Part shown: in pieces, positions 20,609 through 29,614 of the stretch | How positions within the stretch are numbered: position 1 is the stretch's first letter | Layout of the letters: each line of letters starts with the position of its first letter | Source: Thermohalobaculum sp039027855 | Lineage (GTDB): Bacteria > Pseudomonadota > Alphaproteobacteria > Rhodobacterales > Rhodobacteraceae | Reading direction: 5' to 3' | NCBI GenBank assembly: GCA_039027855.1 | Contig: JBCCJI010000008.1 | Coordinates: forward strand, 101,168 to 165,167 | DNA: 64,000 bases | Translations under genes and position numbers: made by a program | The notes under the pieces: generated by a model | Seen by the model: the letters and a program-made list of their open reading frames with translations, nothing else | Told to the model about the DNA's origin: nothing | Databases searched by the model: none

Positions 20609-21253
20609 ATGGCGACACGGACACTGGATCATCGGAGTATCATGGCGGCGCCGCTGGGTCAGGCATCCGGTCGCACCGCCTTTGCCAACCAATTCGTGCG
20701 CCAGCCTGCCATTCTCCGCGATCACCCCGCGCTCGTCCTCAACGCCGATTACCGGCCGCTGTCCTATTTCCCGCTCTCGCTCTGGCCCTGGCAGGAGGCG
20801 GTGAAGGCCGTTTTCCTCGACCGTGTCTCGATCGTGGCGGAGTATGATTTCGAGGTGCATTCGCCCTCGACCGCCTTCCGGCTGCCCTCGGTCGTTGTGC
20901 TGCGCGACTACGTGAAGCCCGCGCGCTACCCGGCTTTTACCCGGTTCAACCTGTTTCTGCGCGATGAGTTCACCTGCCAGTACTGCGGGGCGACCGGCGA
21001 GTTGACCTTCGACCACGTGGTGCCGCGTTCGCGCGGCGGCCAGACGACCTGGGAAAACGTCGTCGCCGCCTGCTCTCGCTGCAATCTCAAGAAGGCGAAT
21101 ATGACGCTTCGCCAGGCCGGTATGTCGCTCTCACGCCCGCCCTATCGGCCTGAAGCGGGCGAGCTTCAGTCCAAGGGGCGCAAGTTCCCGCCGAACTTCC
21201 TGCATGAGAGCTGGATGGATTTCCTCTATTGGGATGCCGAGCTGGAAAGCTGA
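20609..21253 (+). CDS. HNH endonuclease family protein
   Basis: About 214 residues. After an N-terminal NADYRPLSYFPLSLWPWQEA domain there is an HNH module with structural zinc cysteines CQYCG and CSRCN around FDHVVPRSRGG and WENVVAAC. HNH proteins of this compact type are common stand-alone genes in alphaproteobacteria; their role is unclear. ATG 20609 is taken as start; ATG 20642, with GGAG upstream, is an alternative. The 235 bases upstream hold no gene. A TATATA stretch near 20533 could be part of a promoter. Confidence 0.8.
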   Translation: MATRTLDHRSIMAAPLGQASGRTAFANQFVRQPAILRDHPALVLNADYRPLSYFPLSLWPWQEAVKAVFLDRVSIVAEYDFEVHSPSTAFRLPSVVVLRDYVKPARYPAFTRFNLFLRDEFTCQYCGATGELTFDHVVPRSRGGQTTWENVVAACSRCNLKKANMTLRQAGMSLSRPPYRPEAGELQSKGRKFPPNFLHESWMDFLYWDAELES

Positions 21254-21266
21254 GCCATCGCTCACC

Positions 21267-21803
21267 TCAAAAGCCCACTGGAGGCCAGGGACGAGCCGCA
21301 TCGGCGGCCGTGAGGCGCTTTGCCCAGTCGGGCAGCGCGCCGTGCCAATCGGCGTGGCCCATGGCCTCGGCGACCTCTTGCGTCGGCACCGTCCCGCGCG
21401 GCCCGGCAACCACTGCGACGCGCATGAGTGCCGTTGAACACAGCGTATCCCCCCGGCGCGTGACCTGCTCGTAGTAGAACCACTTGGCATCGCGGGCGAT
21501 CATGCGGCTTTGGATCTCGAAGCGCTGCATCACCCGGATGCGGCGGCGGTATTGCACAAAGCCGCCACCGACCACGAGGCCCCAGCCGCGCGCGCGAAGC
21601 ACCGGGAAAAGCCCCAGCCGCGCGCCATGGGCCATGCGTCCCAGATCGAACATGGTAAGGTGGCGCCCGTTGTTCAGCTCGGCGAACATATCGGCATCCC
21701 ACGGCCAGCAGCGCGTCGGGAAGGAGACGATATCGTCCGGCATCCCTCCTTCAGCGCGCGGGCTGAACAGGACGATTCTCGCTGTTCTGAGAAAGGGATA
21801 CAT
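21267..21803 (-). CDS. Thioesterase-family (hotdog) protein
   Basis: 178 residues, hotdog fold. The D-x-F-x-E-L-N-N-G-R-H segment (DADMFAELNNGRHLTMFDLG) corresponds to the active-site region of 4-hydroxybenzoyl-CoA-type thioesterases. A later VQYRRRIRVMQRFEIQSRM strand matches long-chain relatives. Likely hydrolyses an acyl-CoA or similar thioester; substrate unknown. ATG 21803 has AGAGG upstream. It is convergent with the HNH gene (13-base gap). Confidence 0.78.
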   Translation of the reverse strand: MYPFLRTARIVLFSPRAEGGMPDDIVSFPTRCWPWDADMFAELNNGRHLTMFDLGRMAHGARLGLFPVLRARGWGLVVGGGFVQYRRRIRVMQRFEIQSRMIARDAKWFYYEQVTRRGDTLCSTALMRVAVVAGPRGTVPTQEVAEAMGHADWHGALPDWAKRLTAADAARPWPPVGF

Positions 21804-21882
21804 CGCGACCTCTCGACCGATCCTCGGCCGGACTTGAGCGCATCTGACGTGTTGGTAACACCCTGCCGTAGCGGCAGAAGGC

Positions 21883-22377
21883 TCAGGCCTCGCGGTTGAA
21901 CGGCATCCGCCACCACAGGATCGACGCAGCCCAAAGCAAGGCGAGCCCGGCCGAGATCACGCCGTTCCATGCAGCCATCGAGAGGCCGAGGAACGACCAT
22001 GGGATCTCGTCGCAGCGCACCAGCGGCGCGTCCATTAACTGCGCCATCAGGTCGTCGGTCGAGAGCCCCGAGATGTCGTTGGTCGCGCAGGCCGTCATGC
22101 CTTCCCACCAATCCTGCTCCACGCCCGCATGGAAGAGGCCGAGCCCGGCCGATACGAGCATCGCCAGCGCGCCTATCGCCGCCATGATCCGCCGTTGGCG
22201 CCATAGGACGGTGACCCCAAGCCCACCGATCGCCACGGCCGCGACGTGGGGCCAACGCTGCCAGATGCACATCTCGCAGGGCGCCAGCCCACCGATGTAC
22301 TGAAAGGCAAGCGCGCCGATCAGCAGGAGCGCAGAACCGGATGCCGCGAGCAGCATCCGGCCGTAGATCGTCATCAT
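21883..22377 (-). CDS. dsbB: Disulfide bond formation protein DsbB
   Basis: Inner-membrane quinone-linked oxidase that re-oxidises DsbA-type proteins. 164 residues with four membrane helices. The first cysteine pair is Cys34-x-x-Cys37 in APCEMCIWQRWPH. The periplasmic loop has cysteines in TACATNDISG and VRCDEIPWSF. The start ATG 22377 overlaps the stop of the upstream DedA-like gene by four bases, so the two are coupled. A DsbA-family gene lies about 35 kb away in this window, but pairing is not implied. Confidence 0.88.
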   Translation of the reverse strand: MMTIYGRMLLAASGSALLLIGALAFQYIGGLAPCEMCIWQRWPHVAAVAIGGLGVTVLWRQRRIMAAIGALAMLVSAGLGLFHAGVEQDWWEGMTACATNDISGLSTDDLMAQLMDAPLVRCDEIPWSFLGLSMAAWNGVISAGLALLWAASILWWRMPFNREA

Positions 22378-22955
22378 AGAGCGTATCTCGCCACAACGAA
22401 GCCTGCGACCAACATGGCGAAGCTGACGCTGAACACCAAGCCCAGGCGCTGTTCGATGAAGGCCTGGACCGGCGGCCCGAACTTCCAGAGCAGCGCTGCG
22501 ACAAGGAAAAACCTGAGCCCGCGCGACAGGACGGAGGCGATCGTGAAGACGAAGAGATCGAGCCCGACCGTCCCGCTGGCGATGGTGATCACCTTGTAGG
22601 GAAACGGTGTGACACCGGCGCCGAACACGATCCAGGCGCCCCATTCGGCAAAGCCCTGCTGGAACTCGGCGAACTTGTCCATCTTGCCGTAGAATTCCAG
22701 CACCGGCTGCCCCACGGCCTCATACGCCAGCGCGCCGAGGCCGTAACCGGCGAGGCCCCCGGCGACTGAGGCCAGCGTGCAGACACCGGCGATGAACCAG
22801 GCCTTATGACGGGCGGCGAGCACCATGGGAATGAGAAGGACGTCGGGCGGGATCGGGAAGACGGAGCTTTCGATGAAGCTGACCGCTGCGAGGATCCAGA
22901 TGGCATGCGGCTTGGCCGCCTGCGCCAGCGTCCAATCGTAGAGTGCCCTGATCAC
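22374..22955 (-). CDS. YqaA/DedA-like (SNARE-associated) membrane protein
   Basis: 193 residues with about five hydrophobic segments. FIESSVFPIPPDVLLIPMVL and the glycine-rich SVAGGLAGYGLGALAYEAVG match the YqaA branch of the DedA superfamily, and FGAGVTPFPYKVITIASGTV is the conserved re-entrant region. Relatives move or scramble lipids; substrate here is unknown. The start is GTG 22955 with GGGGGA upstream. Coupled to dsbB through an ATGA overlap. Confidence 0.82.
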   Translation of the reverse strand: MIRALYDWTLAQAAKPHAIWILAAVSFIESSVFPIPPDVLLIPMVLAARHKAWFIAGVCTLASVAGGLAGYGLGALAYEAVGQPVLEFYGKMDKFAEFQQGFAEWGAWIVFGAGVTPFPYKVITIASGTVGLDLFVFTIASVLSRGLRFFLVAALLWKFGPPVQAFIEQRLGLVFSVSFAMLVAGFVVARYAL

Positions 22956-23130
22956 GTCGTCCCCCGCGCGGTGGCATCCCCTGGCCGCAGACCCCTCGCG
23001 GCAAGGGAGCCGGTAGCAGCCGCATCCGCGCACTGTCCAGCAGCACGGTATGGCCGATGCCAACCCGTTGTCCCAGATGATGAAATGATCCACCTGACGG
23101 TGCCGCGGTGCAGCAGGTGGGCAGCGACGC

Positions 23131-23215
23131 TGGTGGCCCCCGCCGGACTCGAACCGGCACGCCCGAAGGCAAGGGTTTTTGAGACCCCCGCGTCTACCAG
23201 TTCCGCCAGGGGGCC
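23131..23215 (-). tRNA. tRNA-Leu (anticodon CAA)
   Basis: 85 bases. The acceptor stem GGCCCCC pairs with GGGGGCC, followed by discriminator A and an encoded CCA. The D-arm GCGGAACTGGTAGACGC is typical of leucine tRNAs. The anticodon loop CTCAAAA gives CAA, read for UUG codons. A long variable arm (TGCCTTCGGGCGT) identifies a class II tRNA. The T-arm is GCCGG TTCGAGT CCGGC. Its promoter should lie above 23215; no terminator is obvious downstream. Confidence 0.95.
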
Positions 23216-23318
23216 ACGGCGTCGCCGCGATGTGACATGCGCCGCGCGTGCCCGCAAGCGCTGAGCGCCACATCCGGGTGCCGCGGTGCCTTCGTGGCAC
23301 GGCACGGACCGGGCGTGA

Positions 23319-23696
23319 TCAGAAGTTGCCCTTCCACTTGTTCCAGCGAAACAGCAGGGCTGCGGTCAGTTCGTAGAGAACCCAGCCGATCTGCCTCAGA
23401 ACCGGCAGCGTGGCGAGCCGACCCGCCCACCGCCAACGCCGATGGGACTTGAGGCTTTCGGCGACGGCGTCGATCCCGCGGCGGAGGGTGCCATCCGGTC
23501 CGACGGCATGCAGCCGGTACTGGACGTCTTCCGCCGTAAGGCCGAGTGCGTCGAGCTTCTCCGGCGTCGCCGCGATGTCGGTGTACTCAACGCCATCCTC
23601 AGTCGTCTTCAGCACGTCGATCCCCGCAGCGCAGACCGGACAGGCGCCATTGAAGATCACGTCGCAGGTCGTGGGTGTCTCCGTGGTGTCAGTCAT
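23319..23696 (-). CDS. DCC-family (DUF393) thiol-disulfide oxidoreductase-like protein
   Basis: 125 residues. The N-terminal FNGACPVCAAG contains the CxxC pair (Cys19, Cys22) of the DUF393/DCC family, and DIAATPEKLDALGL and YRLHAVGPDG follow as expected. A C-terminal hydrophobic stretch (RQIGWVLYELTAALLF) may bind the membrane. Predicted redox activity rests only on the family motif. The single gene lies between tRNA-Leu and the secretion locus. The 281 bases up to the secretion ATPase hold no gene. Confidence 0.82.
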   Translation of the reverse strand: MTDTTETPTTCDVIFNGACPVCAAGIDVLKTTEDGVEYTDIAATPEKLDALGLTAEDVQYRLHAVGPDGTLRRGIDAVAESLKSHRRWRWAGRLATLPVLRQIGWVLYELTAALLFRWNKWKGNF

Positions 23697-23920
23697 GTCA
23701 CCTCCGTAAGCCTGACCCTCGAGTTGATGGCCGTCAGCGCTTCGGACAAGCGGCGCGATGCCTCGCCGTCAACGAACAGAACGATAAGGCGCGCCATATG
23801 ATGCCGTGTGATCCTGTCGCTGAGACCCGAACGTTACGGATTTCATTGATTTTCATCGCCACCCTGTGTCGATAAGAAACAAATGCAGCGGGTTCGCGTA
23901 GTGACCAATCAGTGGATCGT

Positions 23921-23938
23921 TGTCGGGACGGCCCGACA
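23921..23938. promoter_or_regulatory. Stem-loop upstream of the type I secretion operon
   Basis: TGTCGGG-ACGG-CCCGACA forms a perfect 7-bp stem with a 4-base loop, 40 bases before the secretion ATPase start. No T-tract follows. It could be an operator or a 5'-leader hairpin; the sequence does not decide. Confidence 0.35.
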
Positions 23939-23977
23939 CTCAGGCAGTGGCGCCAATCCTGATCGGGGGACTGAGCG

Positions 23978-25939
23978 ATGAAGAACGATCACGGACCGGG
24001 CGAACTCCGCCGCGCCATGGGCACCTGCCGCCAGCATTTCGCCTGGGTGGCGGTGTTCAGCATCTTCGTGAACCTGCTGATGCTGACCGGCCCTCTCTTC
24101 ATGCTGCAGGTCTATGACCGCGTGCTCGCCAGTCGCTCGGTGCCCACGCTCGTGGCGCTCGTGCTGCTGGTGTCTTTCCTCTACCTCATGATGGGCATCT
24201 TGGAGTGGACGCGCGGGCGTATGCTGGCTCGGGCCGGTGCGCGCTTTCAGGACATGATGGAAAGCCGGGTGTTCACGGCCACGATGAAGGTCGCGCTGTC
24301 GCCCGCGGCCCGTGCCCGGCCAAACAATGCGGCGCGCAATCTCGACAGCATCAAGCAGCTGCTCTCGGGGCCTGCACCCTTTGCGGTGTTCGACATCCCC
24401 TGGACCCCGCTTTTCCTTGCCATCATCTTTCTGTTCCATCCGCTGATGGGCTGGCTTGCCATCGGTGGGGGCGTCGTGATGGTGGCGCTGACCGCACTCA
24501 ACCAGATCCGCTCGCGTCGCCTGACGCTCGAGGCCGCGGGCGCCACCAACGAGGCCGACAATCTCGGCGAAGCGATGCGCCAGAATGCCGAGGCGGTGCA
24601 AGGCCTTGGCATGCGCGATGCCGCCATGGCCCGCTGGCGCCAACTGCGTGAGCGGGCGCTGCATCAGGGTATTCACGCGTCCGACCGCTCGGGCAGCTAT
24701 GCTTCGGCGTCGAAGGCGATGCGCATGTATATGCAGTCGCTGATGCTGGCGCTTGGCGCCTGGCTCGTGCTGCAGCAGCAGATCAGCCCCGGCATGATGA
24801 TCGCCGCCTCGATCCTGATGACGCGGGCCTTGGCGCCGATTGATCAAGCCATCGGGCAATGGTCGCTGGTACAGCGTGCTTTTGCCGGTTGGCGCGATCT
24901 TGGCAGTTATCTCGCCGAGATCCCCAACGATATCGAACGCACGCGCCTGCCCGATCCGAAGGGCATCCTCGAGGTGCAGAAGATCGGCGTGCGCTCTCCC
25001 GACGGCGAGGGCGTGGCGCTCAGAGATGTCAGCTTCGTGCTGCGCCCGGGCCAGGCGCTGGGGGTGATCGGCCCTTCGGGTGCCGGCAAGACGACACTGG
25101 CCAAGGTGCTGACGGGGATCTGGGCACCCACGGTGGGCAAGGTGCGTCTCGATGGCGCCGCGCTCGATCACTGGCCGATCGAGGATCTGGGGCGTCATTT
25201 CGGCTATCTACCTCAGGATGGTGGCCTTTTCAGCGGCACCGTAGCGCAGAACATCGCGCGGATGTCAGCCGAACCCGATGCCGAAAAGGTCGTCGAGGCC
25301 GCGCGGCGGGCCCAGGCACACGAGATGCTGCTCACCCTGCCGCAGGGCTATGACACCGATATCGGATCGAATGGCGGGCGCCTCTCGGGCGGCCAGCGCC
25401 AGCGCGTGGCCCTTGCCCGGGCGCTCTATGGCGATCCGCCCGTGCTGGTGCTCGACGAGCCGAACGCCAATCTCGACGCCCAGGGCGAGCAGGCTGTGAT
25501 CGAGGCGATCCGTGATGCCAAGGAACGCGGCCGTACCGTGATCGTGATCGCGCATCGCCCCTCGGCCATCGCCGCCTGCGATATGCTGCTTATGCTGGAC
25601 AAGGGTCAGCAGGTGGAGTTCGGCCCGCGCGACGAGGTGCTGAAGAAGCGGACGCGGAATTACACTCAGCTGGTCGCAAAGACAGGCGGGCAGCAGCCTG
25701 ACGGACAGAGGGCGCAAGCGCCAGTCGGGCCAGGGGCACCAGTCGGGGCGCCACCACCAGTGCCTGAACCAGCCGGGGCGCTGGCGGCGACGGCGGCAAC
25801 GGCGGCCGATAGGGCGGCGCCTGAGCCTGCCTCGGTGGCCGTGGGTGCGGGCGCAGGCGGGGGGTTGGCTGCGAGCACGCCACTGCGGCTGGATGAGGCG
25901 ATGCGCGTCGATGACCGGCGCCAGAAGGAGGAAGGCTGA
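23978..25939 (+). CDS. Type I secretion system ABC transporter (permease/ATPase)
   Basis: Inner-membrane exporter of the PrsD/AprD type. 653 residues. The membrane domain of several helices spans about residues 20-300. The ATPase shows Walker A GPSGAGKTT near 365, signature LSGGQRQRVALARAL, Walker B VLVLDEPNANLD and switch His in VIVIAHRPSAI. No C39 peptidase domain is present. After about residue 567 there is an 85-residue Pro/Ala/Gly-rich extension ending in a charged segment, longer than usual. ATG 23978 has GGGGGA upstream. The stop shares one base with the start of the adaptor gene. Confidence 0.93.
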   Translation: MKNDHGPGELRRAMGTCRQHFAWVAVFSIFVNLLMLTGPLFMLQVYDRVLASRSVPTLVALVLLVSFLYLMMGILEWTRGRMLARAGARFQDMMESRVFTATMKVALSPAARARPNNAARNLDSIKQLLSGPAPFAVFDIPWTPLFLAIIFLFHPLMGWLAIGGGVVMVALTALNQIRSRRLTLEAAGATNEADNLGEAMRQNAEAVQGLGMRDAAMARWRQLRERALHQGIHASDRSGSYASASKAMRMYMQSLMLALGAWLVLQQQISPGMMIAASILMTRALAPIDQAIGQWSLVQRAFAGWRDLGSYLAEIPNDIERTRLPDPKGILEVQKIGVRSPDGEGVALRDVSFVLRPGQALGVIGPSGAGKTTLAKVLTGIWAPTVGKVRLDGAALDHWPIEDLGRHFGYLPQDGGLFSGTVAQNIARMSAEPDAEKVVEAARRAQAHEMLLTLPQGYDTDIGSNGGRLSGGQRQRVALARALYGDPPVLVLDEPNANLDAQGEQAVIEAIRDAKERGRTVIVIAHRPSAIAACDMLLMLDKGQQVEFGPRDEVLKKRTRNYTQLVAKTGGQQPDGQRAQAPVGPGAPVGAPPPVPEPAGALAATAATAADRAAPEPASVAVGAGAGGGLAASTPLRLDEAMRVDDRRQKEEG

Positions 25940-27258
25940 TGGCCGAGATTGCGACGTCGACCAAGGGGGACGGCTGGGCCGGGCGCGGCTTTGCCATGTT
26001 CGGCTTGATCTGCGTGCTGCTGCTGGCTGGCGGTTTCGGGGGCTGGGCCGCCACGGCGACGATCGCCGGCGCCGTCGTCAGCCAGGGTCAGTTGCGCGTT
26101 GAGAGCCAACGCCAGATCGTGCAGCACCCGGAAGGGGGCGTCGTCGGCAACATCATGGTGCGCGAGGGCGATGTCGCCGACGCAGGAGAGGTGCTGGTCG
26201 AGCTCGACGGCACGCGCCTCAACTCCGAGCTGGCGGCGCTGGAGGGCCAGCTCTTCGAGATCGTCGCCCGCCGCGGCCGCCTGATGGCCGAACAGGCCGA
26301 GCGCGACAGCATTACCTTCGATAGCGAACTGCTTGAGGTCGCCTCGGAAAACCCGACCGTGAGCGACCTGGTCGACGGCCAGCGCACACTCTTCGAGGCG
26401 CGACGCCGCTCGGTCGAGGTGGAGCTTTCGGTCTTCGCCGAGCGTCAGGCTCAGGTGGAGCAGCAGATCATCGGCGTCCAATCCGAGATCGAGGCGCTGA
26501 CCCGGCAGAAGTCGCTGGCGCAGGAAGAACTCACAGATGTGAAGGGACTGGCCGACAAGGGCCTGGCCCGGCGCGACCGGGTCATGGCGCTTGAGCGCGA
26601 AAGCGCGCGGCTTTTGGGTCAGGAGGGCCGACAGATCGCGCGCCAGGCAGAGCTGCGTGGCCAGATTGCCGAGCTGAAGGAAGAGCAGGTTCGCCTCAGC
26701 GCCTCGCGCCGCGAAGAGGCGATTTCCGAACTGCGTGAGCTCGGATTCCGCGAGCTTGAGCTGCGCGAGCGGCGCATCCAGTTGCAGGATCAGCTCTCGC
26801 GCCTCGCCATCCGCGCGCCCATGACCGGCATCGTCTACGATATGCAGGTCTTCGCCCTCAAATCGGTCGTGCGTCCCGCGGAGCCCATTCTCTACATCGT
26901 GCCGACCGATAGTGGCCTCGTGGTCGAGGCCCGGGTGGAGCCGGCCTCGATCGATCAGGTCTACCAGGGGCAGGAAGCGGTCTTGCGGCTGACGGCGTTC
27001 AATGCGCGCACCACCCCTGAGATTTTCGGCAGTGTCGTGAACATCTCCGCCGATGCCTTCACGCAGGAAAGCACCGGGCAGAGCTATTACCGCGTCGATG
27101 TCGCGATCCAGCCCGACGAGTTCGCCAAGCTGGAGGGTAAGGATCTCGTCGCCGGCATGCCGGTTGAGGTGTACCTGCAGACCGGTGAGCGCACGCCGCT
27201 GGCCTATCTTGTCAAGCCGATGACCGACTATGTGAACCGCGCATGGCGCGAGGAATGA
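25939..27258 (+). CDS. Type I secretion membrane fusion protein (HlyD family)
   Basis: Periplasmic adaptor linking the ABC exporter to an outer-membrane channel. 439 residues: short cytoplasmic N-terminus, membrane helix near residues 15-38, barrel/lipoyl half (GAVVSQGQLRVES), a long coiled coil near residues 95-290, the second lipoyl half, and a C-terminal VEVYLQTGERTPLAYLVKP typical of HlyD adaptors. Starts at the TGATG junction with the ATPase gene. No TolC-like gene is adjacent, so a shared outer-membrane channel elsewhere is likely. Confidence 0.92.
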   Translation: MAEIATSTKGDGWAGRGFAMFGLICVLLLAGGFGGWAATATIAGAVVSQGQLRVESQRQIVQHPEGGVVGNIMVREGDVADAGEVLVELDGTRLNSELAALEGQLFEIVARRGRLMAEQAERDSITFDSELLEVASENPTVSDLVDGQRTLFEARRRSVEVELSVFAERQAQVEQQIIGVQSEIEALTRQKSLAQEELTDVKGLADKGLARRDRVMALERESARLLGQEGRQIARQAELRGQIAELKEEQVRLSASRREEAISELRELGFRELELRERRIQLQDQLSRLAIRAPMTGIVYDMQVFALKSVVRPAEPILYIVPTDSGLVVEARVEPASIDQVYQGQEAVLRLTAFNARTTPEIFGSVVNISADAFTQESTGQSYYRVDVAIQPDEFAKLEGKDLVAGMPVEVYLQTGERTPLAYLVKPMTDYVNRAWREE

Positions 27259-27554
27259 GCGAGGAGGCCGAGGGCGCGGCGCCCCGCCCGTCGCTGTTGC
27301 TTCGGATCGCGACGCCGGTCCTCGGCGGGTTCGCTTTCTTCATGCTCGTAAGGCTGCTTTTCGCGCTGCTGGGCTTGGTGGCATGGCTGCTCGGGGCAGG
27401 ACAGGTGATCGCCCTTAGCGTGGCCTGGATCGGCGGCTGGTGGATGCTGATCCCTTGTTTGATTGCGGGGTGCTTTCTGCACCCGACTGTTCATCGCGAC
27501 GGTGCGGCGATCCCTGTCAGGCGCTTCGATCCCAGTATCCGTCTCCGCGATTGA
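27255..27554 (+). CDS. Small membrane protein coupled to the secretion operon
   Basis: 99 residues with two strongly hydrophobic segments (GGFAFFMLVRLLFALLGLVA and IGGWWMLIPCLIAGCFL). The start ATG 27255 overlaps the adaptor stop by four bases (ATGA), so it is probably translated as the third cistron. Not recognised. It could be an accessory of the exporter or simply a hitchhiker. An alternative ATG at 27243 would lengthen it by four residues. It ends 21 bases before ispA on the opposite strand. Confidence 0.6.
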   Translation: MSEEAEGAAPRPSLLLRIATPVLGGFAFFMLVRLLFALLGLVAWLLGAGQVIALSVAWIGGWWMLIPCLIAGCFLHPTVHRDGAAIPVRRFDPSIRLRD

Positions 27555-27575
27555 GAGGCCGTCGGCGCCCGTTCC

Positions 27576-28490
27576 TCACGAGCGCCGGTCTACCACGAAG
27601 GCCGCCGCCGCCGAGAGCATTGCGGCACGCTCGCCGAACGGGTCGAGCGCGGCCGTCGCCTCGTCGACGAGCGCGCGGGCGCGTGCTTTTGCGCCGTCGA
27701 GGCCCAGGATATCCACAAAGGTCGCCTTGCCGGCGCCTGCGTCCTTGCCAACGCGTTTGCCGACTTCGGCCTCGTCGCCTTCCACATCCAACAGATCGTC
27801 CGCGATCTGGAACGCTTCGCCAAGCGCTGCTGCATAGTGTCGGATCGCCTTGTGCTCGTGCGGCGCGGCTTCCCCAAGGATCGCGCCGATCTCGGCTGAG
27901 ACCTCCAGCAGTGCGCCGGTCTTCATCGCCTGGAGGCGCTTGACGGCCGCAGCATCCTGATGGGCATGGCCGGCCTCGGCCGCGAGATCCAGCGCTTGAC
28001 CACCCACCATGCCGGCCGACCCCGACGCCTCGGCAAGGCGCAGCACCGCGAGCGCGCGCACCTCCGCCCGGGCATGGGTCTGGGGATGGGCCAGGATGCG
28101 GAACGCCTCGGTCTGCAGAGCATCGCCCGCGAGGATCGCTGTGGCGTCGTCCCAGGCCTTGTGCACCGTCGGCTTGCCGCGGCGCAGATCGTCGTCATCC
28201 ATGGCGGGCAGGTCATCATGGACGAGGCTGTAGGCGTGCAGGCATTCGAGCGCTGCCCCGGCGCGCAGTACGCTTTGCAGGGGTGCACCGACCAATTTGC
28301 CGGCTTCGACCGCCAGAAAGGCCCGCAACCGCTTGCCCCCGCCCATCACGGCATAGCGCATCGCGGCGATCAGCGCGCCCTCTCCGGGCGTGTCGACCGG
28401 TTGGGGCAGACAGGCGTCCAGTGTGCGCTCGACGTCATCCGCCGTCTCGGCAAGGGCTGTGGTAAAGCGCGCTGTGTCCGAGAGGATCAT
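27576..28490 (-). CDS. ispA: Farnesyl diphosphate synthase (polyprenyl synthetase)
   Basis: Condenses dimethylallyl/geranyl diphosphate with isopentenyl diphosphate. 304 residues, the usual IspA length. The first aspartate-rich motif is DDLPAMDDDDLRRG, the second DDLLDVEGD; GGKRLRAFL near the N-terminus binds diphosphate. The product is inferred as farnesyl diphosphate, the substrate for HpnD. It sits at one end of the hopanoid island, not next to xseB or dxs as in many relatives. ATG 28490. Confidence 0.9.
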   Translation of the reverse strand: MILSDTARFTTALAETADDVERTLDACLPQPVDTPGEGALIAAMRYAVMGGGKRLRAFLAVEAGKLVGAPLQSVLRAGAALECLHAYSLVHDDLPAMDDDDLRRGKPTVHKAWDDATAILAGDALQTEAFRILAHPQTHARAEVRALAVLRLAEASGSAGMVGGQALDLAAEAGHAHQDAAAVKRLQAMKTGALLEVSAEIGAILGEAAPHEHKAIRHYAAALGEAFQIADDLLDVEGDEAEVGKRVGKDAGAGKATFVDILGLDGAKARARALVDEATAALDPFGERAAMLSAAAAFVVDRRS

Positions 28491-28606
28491 GGGGGTACTC
28501 GTCTGGGGAGCCGGGCCGCGGGTTTAAGCAGCGACCCTTGCAGCCGTTTGGCGACGCCCCTGGAGAACGGCGCCGCGGGTGTAAGACGGCGGTGAGGCGG
28601 CGCGCT

Positions 28607-29365
28607 TTACTGCGCCGTCTCGTCGTCGAAGATATCGGGCACCGCCGCGTCGTCGCCGCCGACCTGTGCAGCGCGCCGCTGCAGGTATACCGAGCGCAGG
28701 GTCACATAGCTATCAGCGCTCTCGTACAGCAATTCGTCGACAAGCTCGAAATTGGTGGAGCGCGCATCGACGGGATCGAGCACCGCGAGCGGGATCGGCG
28801 CCGCTTCGATGACACCGACATCGGTGAGGCCAACATAGGTGGTGGGCGTGAACGCTCGGTCGACCACGGAGCCTCCGAGATCACGCACCGTGGAAGGTCC
28901 GAGGAAGGGCAGCACCAGGTAAGCGCCGGGTTCCACACCATATTTGCCGAGGGTCACACCGAAATCGGTCTGTTCGCGCGGCAGTCCGAACTCGGTCGCG
29001 GGGTCGAGCAGACCACCGGCGCCGACCACAGTATTAAGCACGAAGCGGCCGAGCGTCCGTCCGGCCGAGCGCGCCTCGCCCTGTAGCAGGTAGTTGGCAA
29101 AGTCGACGGGCAGTTCGAGATGATTGAGGCCGTTCGAGACGATCAATTTAATCGGCCCGACTGCGACGACGTCATAGCCTTGTGCCACCGGGCGCAGCAC
29201 GTTGCGATCAAGGCTCACATTGAAGTCGTGGATCGCCCGGTTGGTGCCTTCATAGGGGTCTCCCGGGGTCGCGGCGACGGGCGCGTCATCACTCGAGGCG
29301 CAAGCCGAAACGACAAGGCCAACTGCGAGGATGGCAACCATCCGTCCGATCCGTGCGATAGTCAT
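28607..29365 (-). CDS. mlaA: MlaA/VacJ-family outer-membrane lipoprotein
   Basis: 252 residues. The signal peptide ends in a lipobox VVSAC with lipidated Cys22. The MlaA domain follows: DPYEGTNRAIHDFN, the NGLNHLELPVDFANYLLQG helix and DFGVTLGKYG. MlaA in other bacteria removes phospholipids from the outer leaflet of the outer membrane and passes them to MlaC. Here it lies divergent from hpnN-hpnM, where hpnM encodes an MlaC-like carrier, so it may serve hopanoid or phospholipid traffic. ATG 29365 has AAGGGG upstream. Confidence 0.9.
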   Translation of the reverse strand: MTIARIGRMVAILAVGLVVSACASSDDAPVAATPGDPYEGTNRAIHDFNVSLDRNVLRPVAQGYDVVAVGPIKLIVSNGLNHLELPVDFANYLLQGEARSAGRTLGRFVLNTVVGAGGLLDPATEFGLPREQTDFGVTLGKYGVEPGAYLVLPFLGPSTVRDLGGSVVDRAFTPTTYVGLTDVGVIEAAPIPLAVLDPVDARSTNFELVDELLYESADSYVTLRSVYLQRRAAQVGGDDAAVPDIFDDETAQ

Positions 29366-29614
29366 GAGAACCCCTTATCTGCCACGAGCCCGCGCATCCC
29401 CCGGCGCGGGTGATTGGCGTCCATCGGCGAGGAAGCTACCCTGCGGCCTGCGGCGCAACAAGGCGGAAGGGCGGTCGCGAGACGGTTGTTTACCGCCCTC
29501 GCGGCCCTTGTCAGATGGCCGATGCAGCGAAAGCACGTTCGAAGGTTGCGTCGCTGTACCAACACTCTGCGCGTGATTGCGCAGGTGCCACGCGAAGAAG
29601 GGCTGCGTCGTCGG

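Noticed and set aside
29414..29614. Extended N-terminus for HpnN
   Set aside because: The extra 67 residues are Arg-rich without a membrane helix or ribosome site, and the family normally begins shortly before the first helix. It remains possible that ATG 29522 is used.
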